Origin: Paraburkholderia azotifigens | Lineage (GTDB): Bacteria; Pseudomonadota; Gammaproteobacteria; Burkholderiales; Burkholderiaceae | Reading direction: 5' to 3' | DNA: 64,000 nucleotides | Assembly: GCF_007995085.1 (NCBI RefSeq) | Contig: NZ_VOQS01000003.1 | Span: 868,001 to 932,000 of the forward strand | Shown: in pieces, positions 53,315 through 61,832 of the stretch | How positions within the stretch are numbered: position 1 is the first letter of the stretch | Layout of the letters: every line of letters begins with the position of its first letter | Program-made: the position numbers and the translations under genes | The notes under the pieces: model-generated | The model's input: only the letters and a program-made list of their open reading frames with translations | Told to the model about the DNA's origin: nothing | Databases searched by the model: none

Positions 53315-54377
53315 GCGGCAGGTTCTCGCGCAGCAGCACCGTCACGGGAATCTGCTGCGCCAACGTCACGCCGGGATCGCGATGATAGTGACGCAGGATC
53401 ACTTCGATCGAATGCAACGCTTCGCCGACCGGGTTCTGGTCGAGCACGGCATCGAGCACGCCTTCGATCAGCAAACGCCGCGACGTGTCGTTGAGTTCGT
53501 GTCCGATCAGCATCGTCTTGTGCACGCGGTCGAGCGCGCGCAGCGCGTTGCCGATGCCTTCGTCGCCAACCGAAATGTTGTAGATGCCGCGCAGATCCGG
53601 ATAACGGCGAAACGCATCGCGCGTGAGGCTCTCCGTGAGCGACGACTGTTCGCGGCTCTCCACCGTTTCGACGATATCGCAGTTCGGAAAGCGCCGCCGC
53701 AGCACGGAACGAAATCCGCTCTCACGTTCTTCATGGCCGAGAAAGTCATGCATGCCCGTCATCACGAGCACCTTGCCGCCCGTATCGCCGAGAAAGCGGC
53801 CCATCAGTTCGCCCGCGACACGGCCCGCGCAGCGGTTGTCGATGCCGACATACGCGAGCCTGCCTGTGCCGGGCAGATCGCTCGCCAGCGTGATCACGGG
53901 CATTCTGTGGCTCACGTGACGCAGCGCCGCCGTGATGTCCGGATGTTCGTACGCGACGATCACGAGCGCGTCGGCCTTACGCGTCGCGCGTTCGACCGTT
54001 TCGACGACGGCCTGCGGCTCAAGGCTGTCGAAGTACGTGACGGCGCAAATCACACGCTGCGTTTCGAAGGTCTTTTGCGCGAGTTCGAAGCCCTGTTTCA
54101 GATGCACGTAGTACTGCGCTACCGGCTGCTGCAACAGGATCGCGATACGCAGCCAGCGCACCGACACGGACTCCAGCGCGCGATCGATCTTCAGCTTGCG
54201 CGCCCATTCGAGCACCCGCGTTTCCTTGTCGCGAGACACGCCGCCACGCCCGTTCAAGACCCGATCGACCGTCGCCTCGCTGACACCTGCCGCGCGGGCG
54301 ATGTCGCTCATGCTCGTCTTGCGGCGGCGTGTCTCGGACATGGTCGGATTCGTCGTGGTCGGCATAGCGGCCATCAT
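53304..54377 (-). CDS. LacI-family transcriptional regulator
   Basis: The LacI-type regulator is about 357 residues. The HTH MSDIARAAGVSEATVDRVLN lies near the N-terminus and is followed by a hinge (RVLEWARKLKIDR) and a sugar-binding domain. The C-terminal end overlaps the TIM-barrel gene on the opposite strand. Several ATG codons are possible (54377, 54374, 54365, 54341); no ribosome site decides. It is divergent from the SDR gene and convergent with the mocDEF-like operon, so it probably represses both in the absence of an inositol-type inducer. Confidence 0.85.
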   Translation of the reverse strand: MMAAMPTTTNPTMSETRRRKTSMSDIARAAGVSEATVDRVLNGRGGVSRDKETRVLEWARKLKIDRALESVSVRWLRIAILLQQPVAQYYVHLKQGFELAQKTFETQRVICAVTYFDSLEPQAVVETVERATRKADALVIVAYEHPDITAALRHVSHRMPVITLASDLPGTGRLAYVGIDNRCAGRVAGELMGRFLGDTGGKVLVMTGMHDFLGHEERESGFRSVLRRRFPNCDIVETVESREQSSLTESLTRDAFRRYPDLRGIYNISVGDEGIGNALRALDRVHKTMLIGHELNDTSRRLLIEGVLDAVLDQNPVGEALHSIEVILRHYHRDPGVTLAQQIPVTVLLRENLPLTD

Positions 54378-54451
54378 CGCATCGACGCAATCCACGCATC
54401 AAGCCGAGGTATCCACTAACCATCGCAGTACGACATTGACGGAGACAGTGC

Positions 54452-55279
54452 ATGAAGCCATTCGATTCGAAAGTCGCCATCGTCACGGGCGGTTCGCAAG
54501 GCTTGGGGGCCGCGATTGCCAGGCTGTTCGTCGAACGCGGTGCGCGCGGTATCGTCATCTGCGGGCGCGCGAAAGAGAAAGGCGAAGCAAAAGCGCGCGA
54601 ACTCAGCCTGTTTGGCGAAGCGCACGGCGCGAAGGTCGTGTTCGTGCAGGCGGATCTCGCGAACGTCGACGATTGCCGCAACGTTGTGGCGTCCACCGAT
54701 CAGCACTTCGGCCGTATCGACGTGCTGGTGAACGCGGCTGCGCTGACGGATCGCGGCACCGTGCTCGACACCGATCCCGCGCTGTTCGACCGCATCTTCG
54801 CGACCAACGTGCGCGCGCCGTTCTTTCTGATGCAGGAAACGATACGCGTGATGCTGCGCGAGCGTATCGAAGGCGCGATCGTCAATATCGGCTCGATGTC
54901 GGCGAAGGCGGGGCAGCCGTTTATCTCCGCGTATTGCGCGTCGAAAGGGGCACTTGCGACGCTCACGCAAAACACGGCCTACGCGCTGTTGCGTAACCGG
55001 ATTCGTGTGAACGGATTGAATCTGGGCTGGATGGCGTCGGACGGCGAGGATCGCATTCAACGCGAATTTCACGGTGCTGCCGACGACTGGCTGCAAAAGG
55101 CGGCCGCCGCGCAACCGTTCGGCCGTCTGATCGACCCCGCCGAAGCCGCGCGCGCCGTCGCGTTTCTGGCAAGCGATGAATCGGGTTTGATGACGGGTTC
55201 GATCGTCAACTTCGATCAGTCGATCTGGGGCGCGTTCGAAGACGCGCCGCATCCCGCCGAACCCATGCAAAACGCTTGA
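54452..55279 (+). CDS. Short-chain dehydrogenase/reductase
   Basis: The 275-residue SDR has the cofactor site [17 protein letters not shown], a NAA region ([12 protein letters not shown]), the active-site serine in [11 protein letters not shown], and the catalytic YCASKGAL (YxxxK). It would oxidise or reduce a polyol, inosose or similar. It is divergently transcribed from the LacI regulator and probably belongs to the same catabolic unit. The substrate is not decided by sequence. Confidence 0.88.
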   Translation: MKPFDSKVAIVTGGSQGLGAAIARLFVERGARGIVICGRAKEKGEAKARELSLFGEAHGAKVVFVQADLANVDDCRNVVASTDQHFGRIDVLVNAAALTDRGTVLDTDPALFDRIFATNVRAPFFLMQETIRVMLRERIEGAIVNIGSMSAKAGQPFISAYCASKGALATLTQNTAYALLRNRIRVNGLNLGWMASDGEDRIQREFHGAADDWLQKAAAAQPFGRLIDPAEAARAVAFLASDESGLMTGSIVNFDQSIWGAFEDAPHPAEPMQNA

Positions 55280-55327
55280 ACGGCCACGCCTGCTGCGTGC
55301 ATCAGGCGCAGCAGGCCAATGCGCACG

Positions 55328-56242
55328 TCAGTCCTTGATGCGCAGATCGGGATTGTTGTGCGCGATCTCCGACACCCAGTCGACGAACGCACGCAGCCGC
55401 GAACTGAGATTGCGGCGATGCGGATAGACGATCGATAACGGCGTCGACGGGCTGGCGTAGTCGGTGAGGATTTCGCGCAGCGCGCCCTGCTCGATCAACT
55501 CGGCCACCATGAAGCGCGACGGCTGGATGATGCCGTGACCGAGCGCGCCCGCATTGATGTACACCGAGCCGTCGTTGACCGCGAGCACGCTCTTCATCTG
55601 CACCTTCACCACTTCGTCGCCGACGTTGTACTCGAACGGAAAGGTTCGTCCCGAGCGCGCGGATACGTAATTCACGGCCTGATGCTCGCTCAGTTCTTCG
55701 AGCGTCTTCGGTATGCCGTGCCGGTCCAGATAGGCGGGCGACGCGCACGTGACGATGCGCGCACTGCCGATGCGTTTCGCAACGAGGCTCGATTCTTCGA
55801 GCATGCCCATGCGGATCACGCAGTCCACGCCGTCCTGGATCAGATCGATGTTGCGGTCCGCGAGGCCGAGGCGCACGTCGATCTCGGGGAAGCGCTGATA
55901 GAAGTCGTCGAGCACAGGCAGCAGCAGCGCGCGCGCAAGCGTGCCCGAGGTATCGACGCGAATCGTGCCCGCCGGGCTCTCACGCTTGTTCGACAGCGAC
56001 GATTCGGCGTCCGCCACTTCGGCGAGGATGCGCACGCATCGCTCGTAAAACAGCGCGCCGTCTTCCGTGACGCTCACCTGGCGCGTCGAACGGTTCAGCA
56101 GACGCACGCCGACATGCTCCTCCAGTGCCTGAATCGTCCTGCTCACCTTTGCGCGCGGCAAATCGAGCATTTCAGATACCTTTGAAAAGCTGTTCGCGTC
56201 CACCACGCGAGTGAAGATCTCCATTGCCTCGAAGCGGTCCAT
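55328..56242 (-). CDS. LysR-type transcriptional regulator
   Basis: The 304-residue regulator has an N-terminal winged helix (MDRFEAMEIFTRVVDANSFS then LPRAKVSRTIQALEEHVGVR) and an effector domain with LSSRLRAFVDWVSE near the end. The ATG at 56242 has an AGGA site at the right distance; the open frame upstream to 56461 is not supported. It is convergent with the SDR gene and next to an 800-base AT-rich non-coding stretch. Target unknown. Confidence 0.88.
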   Translation of the reverse strand: MDRFEAMEIFTRVVDANSFSKVSEMLDLPRAKVSRTIQALEEHVGVRLLNRSTRQVSVTEDGALFYERCVRILAEVADAESSLSNKRESPAGTIRVDTSGTLARALLLPVLDDFYQRFPEIDVRLGLADRNIDLIQDGVDCVIRMGMLEESSLVAKRIGSARIVTCASPAYLDRHGIPKTLEELSEHQAVNYVSARSGRTFPFEYNVGDEVVKVQMKSVLAVNDGSVYINAGALGHGIIQPSRFMVAELIEQGALREILTDYASPSTPLSIVYPHRRNLSSRLRAFVDWVSEIAHNNPDLRIKD

Positions 56243-57024
56243 TTCCTGTGCCCTGTCATTGTTTGGCGGCGAAGCCCTCCGCCGCGGCGGAGGTCGCCCA
56301 TTCGAACGGCCGGCGCGCGCCGGTCCGTCGGCCGGCTGCCTCTCCCGCGCAGCCTGACGGGTAGAAAAATAGCACGGAGAAAATCGCGACGTACGAGAAG
56401 GGGCGCGAACGGCGGGGCTTTTATGGCCTGTATCCGACGCACTGAACACGGCCGCAACCATGCGTTTGCCGATCGAATTGGTGTTTTCGCAACGCGGCTG
56501 AATGCCGCGGGTTTTATCGGATCCCGCTAATCAGAAGCTCAACGACGTATGATTAATATTATTTATTCAGGCTGCGGCCGTGCCATTTATCTTTGAAACG
56601 CCATTTTATCTGTGATTCAAAACGCATTTTCAATCACAGTAAAACGTTTTAAAGCATGACCGTACGTTCAATATATCAGGTGGAAACGCTTTCGTGCGTC
56701 TCCGCCAGAGCATCGACGGCCGGCGGCTTTGTCGGAAAAGGGCTAGCCTGTGGCGCTGATAGACGTTCGCATCGGCTGGCAGTATTTTCCTGGACTCGAT
56801 GATTTAAGCACGCAATAGTTGCCGGCGTTCCTTCTGACGAATCGGGTTCGCAGTACCTTGTTAATTCCGATTGAAATTTAATAATCGACGCATTAGGATT
56901 AGATCCCCGCCGATGCCATAAGCATGGTCGGGAAACATACTTCCAATCATATTTGCCGCTCGCGAATGCATTAGCAGATCATCCATGCCGCGAACGCAGG
57001 CCATGCGCCCTTCAGGAGATACAC
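56243..57024. other. AT-rich gene-poor stretch
   Basis: This 780-base region is much lower in GC than its flanks between about 56500 and 56960. I see no coding frame, only a 30-bp near-palindrome (56610-56639), a TAAAACGTTTTA palindrome directly after it, and likely promoters of the LysR gene and the 68-residue gene. It may be a remnant of a transferred segment or a regulatory island. Confidence 0.6.
56610..56639. promoter_or_regulatory. 30-bp near-palindrome in the AT-rich stretch
   Basis: CTGTGATT and AATCACAG frame an inner AAAA..TTTT, giving a 30-bp dyad with only a few mismatches. The next 12 bases, TAAAACGTTTTA, are a second perfect palindrome (56640-56651). The outer arms recall TGTGA/TCACA but the spacing is too wide for a CRP site. 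Confidence 0.45.
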
Positions 57025-57231
57025 GTGCTGAGCCCACACGAATTTGCGACGCTCATGCTGATCAAGGACGCAACCACCCAGTCCGATTTCGACGCAGCGG
57101 ATTTGCTTGCGCTTGCGGACCGCCAGTTCATCACTATCGGGATGTCCCAGGCCAGCGCGCTGCCACGCCTCACGGATCGCGGCCTTGCGTTGCTCGCCCG
57201 CCTGGGCGGCGCGCCGGCCATGTCCGCGTGA
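57025..57231 (+). CDS. Small conserved hypothetical, 68 aa
   Basis: The frame from GTG at 57025 with an AGGAG site seven bases before it encodes a 68-residue soluble protein (LSPHEFATLMLIKDA ... LADRQFITIGMSQASALPRL). The helical pattern suggests a small DNA-binding or regulatory fold, but no motif is certain. It is upstream of the phasin gene in the same direction and might be cotranscribed. Confidence 0.65.
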   Translation: MLSPHEFATLMLIKDATTQSDFDAADLLALADRQFITIGMSQASALPRLTDRGLALLARLGGAPAMSA

Positions 57232-57259
57232 TGCGATTTCCCGCAATCTGCTGAGAACT

Positions 57260-57295
57260 GGTAACAAACGCGGTAACAAACGCGGTAGCAAACGC
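57260..57295. repeat. 12-bp tandem repeat, three units
   Basis: GGTAACAAACGC occurs twice and GGTAGCAAACGC once, in tandem, between the 68-residue gene and the phasin. The repeat sits within the phasin leader and opens the phasin frame upstream of its true start. Confidence 0.9.
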
Positions 57296-57379
57296 TATAT
57301 GACTGACCAGTTGGCGTCGATCTTCGATCGTATCGATGCCAGTTGGCCCTTTGGTGTATTAACCTTGCGAGGCCTTTCG

Positions 57380-57898
57380 ATGCTCACGACCGTCGACGAA
57401 GTGACTGCCGCACAGAAAGCCGGTATCCAGACGTTCTTCCAGATCGCAAACGAGGCGGTGAACGGCTTCGAGAAACTCGTTCAATTGAATTTGCACGTCT
57501 TGCGCGACAGCACGCAACGTGCCATCAATGCGCTCGCCAACGGCGAGCTGCCCGGCGTCGCGGCAGCGAGTCGAGGCGATCTGTCCGTTATCGAACGCGC
57601 AACGCTCTATAACCAGCAGCTCTACGGCATCATCGCGAATACGCAGGCGGCCATCGTCAGGCACGCGTCTGCGCAATACGAAACGCAGATCGGCACCGTG
57701 CGCGCCGATTTCGACGACGTCGTGCAACGCACTCCCGCCGGCGCCGAAGCCGCGGTGTCCGCGATGAACTCGGCAATCACGACGGCGAACGCGTTCTACG
57801 AGAGCATCTGGAAAACGGTGCAGCAGGCGGTCGACATGGCCGAAGGCAACGCAAAGGCCATCACACGCAACACAGCGAATACGCCGCACGCAGCCTGA
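57380..57898 (+). CDS. Phasin family protein
   Basis: The 172-residue amphipathic helical protein begins MLTTVDEVTAAQKAGIQTFF and has the phasin core ANEAVNGFEKLVQLNLHVLR followed by long helices (ATLYNQQLYGIIANTQAAIV). Phasins coat polyhydroxyalkanoate granules, common in Burkholderiaceae. The start at 57380 follows GCGAGG; an ATG at 57299 without a ribosome site would add 27 residues. A strong terminator follows. No PHA synthase is in the window. Confidence 0.87.
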   Translation: MLTTVDEVTAAQKAGIQTFFQIANEAVNGFEKLVQLNLHVLRDSTQRAINALANGELPGVAAASRGDLSVIERATLYNQQLYGIIANTQAAIVRHASAQYETQIGTVRADFDDVVQRTPAGAEAAVSAMNSAITTANAFYESIWKTVQQAVDMAEGNAKAITRNTANTPHAA

Positions 57899-57959
57899 TT
57901 GCTTGCGCGAGCAACAGTTGTAGGAAACCGGACGCGATCCCCGCGTCAGGCGCATTTTC

Positions 57960-57986
57960 AGCCCGCTTTCGAGCGGGCTTTTTTTG
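57960..57986 (+). terminator. Phasin terminator
   Basis: AGCCCGCT-TTCG-AGCGGGCT is followed by seven thymidines, just before the convergent small gene. Confidence 0.92.
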
Positions 57987-58001
57987 TTCTTCGCAATCGC
58001 G

Positions 58002-58211
58002 CTACCGATGTTGCGCGCTCTTCGTATCGCCGGGAACGATGGGAGGCTCGAAATCCGCATCGGTTGGCGCGCCATGCGCGGCCTTGTCCTTGCGCGCGGC
58101 CCCAGTACTTCCGCTCTTTTCGCTCACGGGCATCTCGCCGGCAGGCAATGGCGCTTCGGGCCCACCGGGTTCATCCATCGTGTTGGGCTGTTCTTTCGTC
58201 ATGCGTCCCAT
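58002..58211 (-). CDS. Small disordered hypothetical protein, 69 aa
   Basis: The 69-residue protein is rich in proline, glycine, lysine and acidic residues (MDEPGGPEAPLPAGEMPVSE; KSGSTGAARKDKAAHGAP), suggesting intrinsic disorder. The ATG at 58211 has a GGGAG site. It is convergent with the phasin gene. No known domain. Confidence 0.6.
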   Translation of the reverse strand: MGRMTKEQPNTMDEPGGPEAPLPAGEMPVSEKSGSTGAARKDKAAHGAPTDADFEPPIVPGDTKSAQHR

Positions 58212-58381
58212 GTCGTGCTCCCTGACGTTCGCACTAGCAGTTCGCCATATCGAGCAACGCGTATTCCACGCGTGCCGGCAGGATCGCATCGAAACGCGGC
58301 ATGCAACGTGCTGGCTCGCCACGGACGTCTTTACCGGGACGACGTAATTCATCCAGCCACCCTGCACATTTTTCTACTCCG

Positions 58382-59449
58382 ATGAAAACACTGCCTGGCC
58401 TGTTAGCCTGTTGCGCGCTCACCCTGTTCGCGGGATGCACAAGCATTGGTCCCTCGCGGCTGAAAGCAGATCAGGTCGACTACTCGCGCGCGCTCGGCGA
58501 AGCGAAGAAGCGCGAAATTCTCGCGGCCATGATCGGACTGCGTTACGCCGATGTACCTTCGTTCCTGACCGTGAGCCAGATCATCGCCGCGTATAACGTC
58601 GATGCGTCCGCGTCATCGACACTCAACGCAGGCTCGGGCAGCGTACCGAACTACGCGTCGGCGACAGGCACGATGTCGTATTCGAACCATCCGACCTTCA
58701 CGTTCACGCCGACCACGGGCGAAGCGTATGCGCAGGCATACATTCGTCCCCTCGCACCGACACTCGTGCTGCCTCTCGCCGAAGGCGGGATCCCGATCGA
58801 CCTGTTGCTGCGCATCTCCGCGCAATCGATAGGCGGTTTGCAGAACGGCACCGCGCTTGGCGGCGAAGACAGCGCGGGATCTCCGCAGTTCTTCCAGTTG
58901 ATCCAGGCGTTGCGGCGGCTGCAGCTGGCAGGCGAACTCAATGTGGAATCGCGCAGCGAGAACAACGAACAGCATGTCTATCTCGTGTTGGGCACGGCAA
59001 CGACGACTGCCGAAGCGAACGCGATTCCCGATCTGCTGCTCGTGCGCAAACTGCTGCATCTGAAGTCCAGCAGCGGCAACTTTGAAATCGTCTACGGACA
59101 GTCGTCGCACGGCGGCGATCAGATCGCGATCCTCACGCGTTCGGTGCTCGGCATCCTCACCGATCTCGGCGCCCAGGTGCAGGTGCCGAGCGATTCGATC
59201 AGCAACGGCTCGACCAAGCCGACGGTTACGTTAGTCGGTGGCGAAACGCGGCCGACGATCGTCGTGCGAGCGGGCGACAGGCCGCCCTCCAATGCATACG
59301 TCACCGTGCGTTACGGCCCGACGACGTACTGGGTCGACCGCGCGGACTTCGATTCGAAATACGCGTTCACCGTCGTGCAGAATCTGATGGCGCTCGCGGA
59401 AGCCGACACGAACAGCAAGGCGCCCGTCGTCACGATTCCTGCGAACTGA
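58382..59449 (+). CDS. Lipoprotein of unknown function, 355 aa
   Basis: The protein begins MKTLPGLLACCALTLFAGC, a clean lipobox with the acylated cysteine at residue 19. The mature part contains ADVPSFLTVSQIIAAYNVDA, RRLQLAGELNVESRSENNEQ and LTRSVLGILTDLGAQVQVPS, and looks like an extended periplasmic domain without enzymatic motifs. It would be anchored to the outer membrane. It stands alone and a hairpin follows it. Confidence 0.78.
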   Translation: MKTLPGLLACCALTLFAGCTSIGPSRLKADQVDYSRALGEAKKREILAAMIGLRYADVPSFLTVSQIIAAYNVDASASSTLNAGSGSVPNYASATGTMSYSNHPTFTFTPTTGEAYAQAYIRPLAPTLVLPLAEGGIPIDLLLRISAQSIGGLQNGTALGGEDSAGSPQFFQLIQALRRLQLAGELNVESRSENNEQHVYLVLGTATTTAEANAIPDLLLVRKLLHLKSSSGNFEIVYGQSSHGGDQIAILTRSVLGILTDLGAQVQVPSDSISNGSTKPTVTLVGGETRPTIVVRAGDRPPSNAYVTVRYGPTTYWVDRADFDSKYAFTVVQNLMALAEADTNSKAPVVTIPAN

Positions 59450-59466
59450 CGTACACGTTCAATAAA

Positions 59467-59501
59467 GCGGCGGGGTGTGCATCTTCATGCAACCCCGCCG
59501 C
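59467..59501 (-). terminator. Hairpin between convergent lipoprotein and DUF4148 genes
   Basis: GCGGCGGGGT pairs with ACCCCGCCGC and an inner TGCAT/ATGCA. The minus strand continues with TTTATT, so it best serves as the DUF4148 gene terminator; it lies 18 bases after the lipoprotein stop and may work for both. Confidence 0.6.
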
Positions 59502-59552
59502 TCGACACGCTCCAGGTCTTCAGAAGCGCTTCAGGCTCTTACGCGAATTGCG

Positions 59553-59891
59553 TCATTGGCCAAAGTAGATGCCCTTCGTCCCGTCTTTACGATGGGGGCG
59601 CATCATCGGCTGCGCATAGCCCGTCGCTGCCGAGCCGCTCACCACACCACCGTAGCTTTCGCTCTGGCCTTGCTCACCGGACAGCTGGCGTTCCGCGGCC
59701 TGCGCGTTTGCAGGGTAATTCGTGCGGTCTCCGTCGCCCGGACGATAGCCCTCGCTCTCGACGTTCATCAGATCCTGCCTCACTTCGCCGCGCGTCGCCG
59801 GCTGGTCCGGCTGAACGGCCGTTTGCGCGAAAGCCGTAGCGGAAACACCCATCACGGCAGCGAGAATTGCAGCTTGCTTGAGCAGTTTCAT
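59553..59891 (-). CDS. DUF4148 periplasmic protein
   Basis: The 112-residue protein has a signal peptide (MKLLKQAAILAAVMGVSATAFA) and the DUF4148 core RGEVRQDLMNVESEGYRPGD followed by NYPANAQAAERQL. This small family is abundant in Burkholderiaceae with no known function. The ATG at 59891 after GAGGAAGTC is chosen. It is convergent with the lipoprotein gene. Confidence 0.85.
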   Translation of the reverse strand: MKLLKQAAILAAVMGVSATAFAQTAVQPDQPATRGEVRQDLMNVESEGYRPGDGDRTNYPANAQAAERQLSGEQGQSESYGGVVSGSAATGYAQPMMRPHRKDGTKGIYFGQ

Positions 59892-59984
59892 GACTTCCTC
59901 CATGAAGTAGGTAGTACACGCTGAATAGCGCAAACGCTGTACCAGCCGGTTTCATGAAGGGCGCATAAAGTGGCAGTCAAACCA

Positions 59985-60668
59985 TTATTTCTTTATCGGT
60001 TTGCGCGCACCCTTGCTTGATGCATCTTTTGCAGCGTCATCGTTGCGAGCGCCACAAATCAGTGCAATGCCTTGGGCCGCCGTCGCGCGCAACGAGGCGC
60101 GCGAATCGCCCGCACGCGAGCGCAATGCGAGGCTGTGCAAGATCGCCGATGCAACCCGCGCCAGCACCGCGGCATCCGCATCCTCTGCAAGTTCGCCGTC
60201 CGTCTGCGCACGCCGGATGCGTTTCTCGAACTCCCGGTCGAACGATTTGAGCCCTTGCGCCAATCTGGTGCGCACGGCTTCATCAACTTTCGACTCGACA
60301 ACGGCCGTGCCGATCAGAAAGCATCCACGCGGCTCGCCGCCCGCCGGAAGATACAGTGCAAGCGCCGCGTCATAGACACGCTGTAATGCTTGCGCCAGTG
60401 GAATGTCGTCGCGAAGCGCGAGCTGCATGCCGTGCACGCCCGCTTCGACGTAGCGGTCCAGTGTGCCCAGATAAAGCGCGTGCTTGTCGCCGAACGCGGC
60501 ATACAGGCTCGGACGATTCATTCCCGTCGCATCGCTGAGCGCATCGAGCGACGTGCCCGAAAAGCCGCCAAGCCAGAACGCATCCGTAGCGTTGCTGAGC
60601 GCATCGTCCGCGTCGTAGGCGCGAGGCCGCCCGCGCGCACGCTTTTCGTTTTTTGTACTGTCTCGCAT
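59985..60668 (-). CDS. TetR-family transcriptional regulator
   Basis: The 227-residue protein has an N-terminal TetR helix-turn-helix (residues 13-62, GRPRAYDADDALSNATDAFW then GTSLDALSDATGMNRPSLYA) and a helical ligand domain. It is divergent from a glutathione S-transferase gene, and a TTTTTGT/ACAAAAA dyad lies between the starts, so it probably represses the GST-VOC unit in response to an electrophile or similar molecule. The ATG at 60668 is chosen; the frame opens further upstream. Confidence 0.88.
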   Translation of the reverse strand: MRDSTKNEKRARGRPRAYDADDALSNATDAFWLGGFSGTSLDALSDATGMNRPSLYAAFGDKHALYLGTLDRYVEAGVHGMQLALRDDIPLAQALQRVYDAALALYLPAGGEPRGCFLIGTAVVESKVDEAVRTRLAQGLKSFDREFEKRIRRAQTDGELAEDADAAVLARVASAILHSLALRSRAGDSRASLRATAAQGIALICGARNDDAAKDASSKGARKPIKK

Positions 60669-60676
60669 AGAAATAT

Positions 60677-60713
60677 TTGACGCCGTTGATTTTTGTTCAC
60701 TATAGTACAAAAA
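60677..60713 (+). promoter_or_regulatory. GST promoter with overlapping candidate TetR operator
   Basis: TTGACG (60677-60682) and TATAGT (60701-60706), 18 bases apart, form a good sigma-70 promoter for the GST gene. The inverted pair TTTTTGT (60690-60696) and ACAAAAA (60707-60713) overlaps the -10 box, the expected place for TetR repression. A TTTTGTACT word also occurs within the start of the TetR coding region (60651-60659). Confidence 0.5.
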
Positions 60714-60737
60714 CAACCAGGATCAGGAGACGTCGTC

Positions 60738-61361
60738 ATGGATCTGTATTTTTCGCCGCTCGCGTGCTCACTCGCCACGCGCATCACGTTGTACGAAGCC
60801 GGCGCGCAAGCCGGATTCATTCAGGTGGACACGAAAAAGAAGAAGCTGCGCGACGGCTCCGACTTCTATCCGGTCAACGCGCTTGGCCAGGTACCGGTAC
60901 TGCGCACAGACGAAGGCTGGCTGCTGACCGAAAACACGGCTATCCTGCCGTACGTCGCCGATCAATTCCCGGCGGCACAGCTCGCACCCGCTGCGGGCAC
61001 GCCGGAGCGCGCGAAGCTTCAGCAATGGCTCGGCTTCATCAGCACGGAACTGCACAAGGGCGTGTTCGTGCCGCTGCTGGATCCCGCCGCACCACATGAT
61101 TACGCACGCCAAAAGGTGGCGCGGCGTCTCGACTATTTGCAGTCGCACCTGTCGGCGCATACGTATCTGCTCGACGCGTTCACGGTCGCCGATGCCTATC
61201 TGGCCACCGTGCTGAACTGGGCAAGGCACTGCGACGTCGATCTCGCGCAATGGCCTGCCGTCGATGCGTATTACCATCGCATCGTGCAACGTCCTCACGT
61301 GGCGAAAGCACTGGCCGAAGAGATTGCTCTGTACCGTGAAGAACAGGCACAGCTGCAATAA
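60738..61361 (+). CDS. Glutathione S-transferase
   Basis: The 207-residue GST has the thioredoxin-like N-terminal domain (MDLYFSPLACSLATRITLYE, with VNALGQVPVL and LTENTAILPYVAD contributing the glutathione site) and a helical C-terminal domain with AFTVADAYLATVLNWAR. The sequence is close to GstA/beta-class types. It is divergent from the TetR regulator and 21 bases before the VOC gene, suggesting a detoxification unit. RBS AGGAGA is clear. Confidence 0.9.
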   Translation: MDLYFSPLACSLATRITLYEAGAQAGFIQVDTKKKKLRDGSDFYPVNALGQVPVLRTDEGWLLTENTAILPYVADQFPAAQLAPAAGTPERAKLQQWLGFISTELHKGVFVPLLDPAAPHDYARQKVARRLDYLQSHLSAHTYLLDAFTVADAYLATVLNWARHCDVDLAQWPAVDAYYHRIVQRPHVAKALAEEIALYREEQAQLQ

Positions 61362-61382
61362 CTCAATCAACGAGGACGGGCA

Positions 61383-61733
61383 ATGAAGGTGAACCGCATC
61401 GTCGCGAATATCGAAGCGAAAGACGTTGCGCAGGCGCAGCGCTTTTATCAGGAAGTTCTCGGCCTTGAATTGCTGATGGATCACGGCTGGATTCGTACGT
61501 ACGGCTCGAACCAGCCGATGACCGTGCAGATCAGCTTTGCAACGGAAGGCGGATCGGGCACGCCCGTGCCCGATCTGTCGATCGAGGTCGACGACGTGGA
61601 TGCCATGTTCGCAGCGATGCAAGCCGCAGGGTTTGCGATCGAATACGGCCCCGTCGACGAACCGTGGGGCGTACGGCGCTTTTATGTGCGCGATCCGTTC
61701 GGCAAGCTGGTGAACATCCTCGCGCATCGCTAG
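61383..61733 (+). CDS. VOC-family (glyoxalase-like) protein
   Basis: The 116-residue single-domain VOC protein starts MKVNRIVANIEAKDVAQAQR, with VSITFAT-type beta strands and PWGVRRFYVRDPFGKLVNIL near the end. It is probably cotranscribed with the GST and may handle glutathione adducts or antibiotics, though it lacks a clear glyoxalase I metal set. Function is therefore inferred from context only. Confidence 0.82.
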   Translation: MKVNRIVANIEAKDVAQAQRFYQEVLGLELLMDHGWIRTYGSNQPMTVQISFATEGGSGTPVPDLSIEVDDVDAMFAAMQAAGFAIEYGPVDEPWGVRRFYVRDPFGKLVNILAHR

Positions 61734-61832
61734 CACGGCCGCGCGGATTGCCATCGAACGGACACACCGCTGCGTGCGCAATCGCTTTACCATTGACGCG
61801 CGCAGTGTGCGCTGCTCATCGGGAGAACCTCA

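Noticed and set aside
56610..56639. CRP binding site
   Set aside because: The TGTGA and TCACA arms are much further apart than the 6-base spacing CRP needs.
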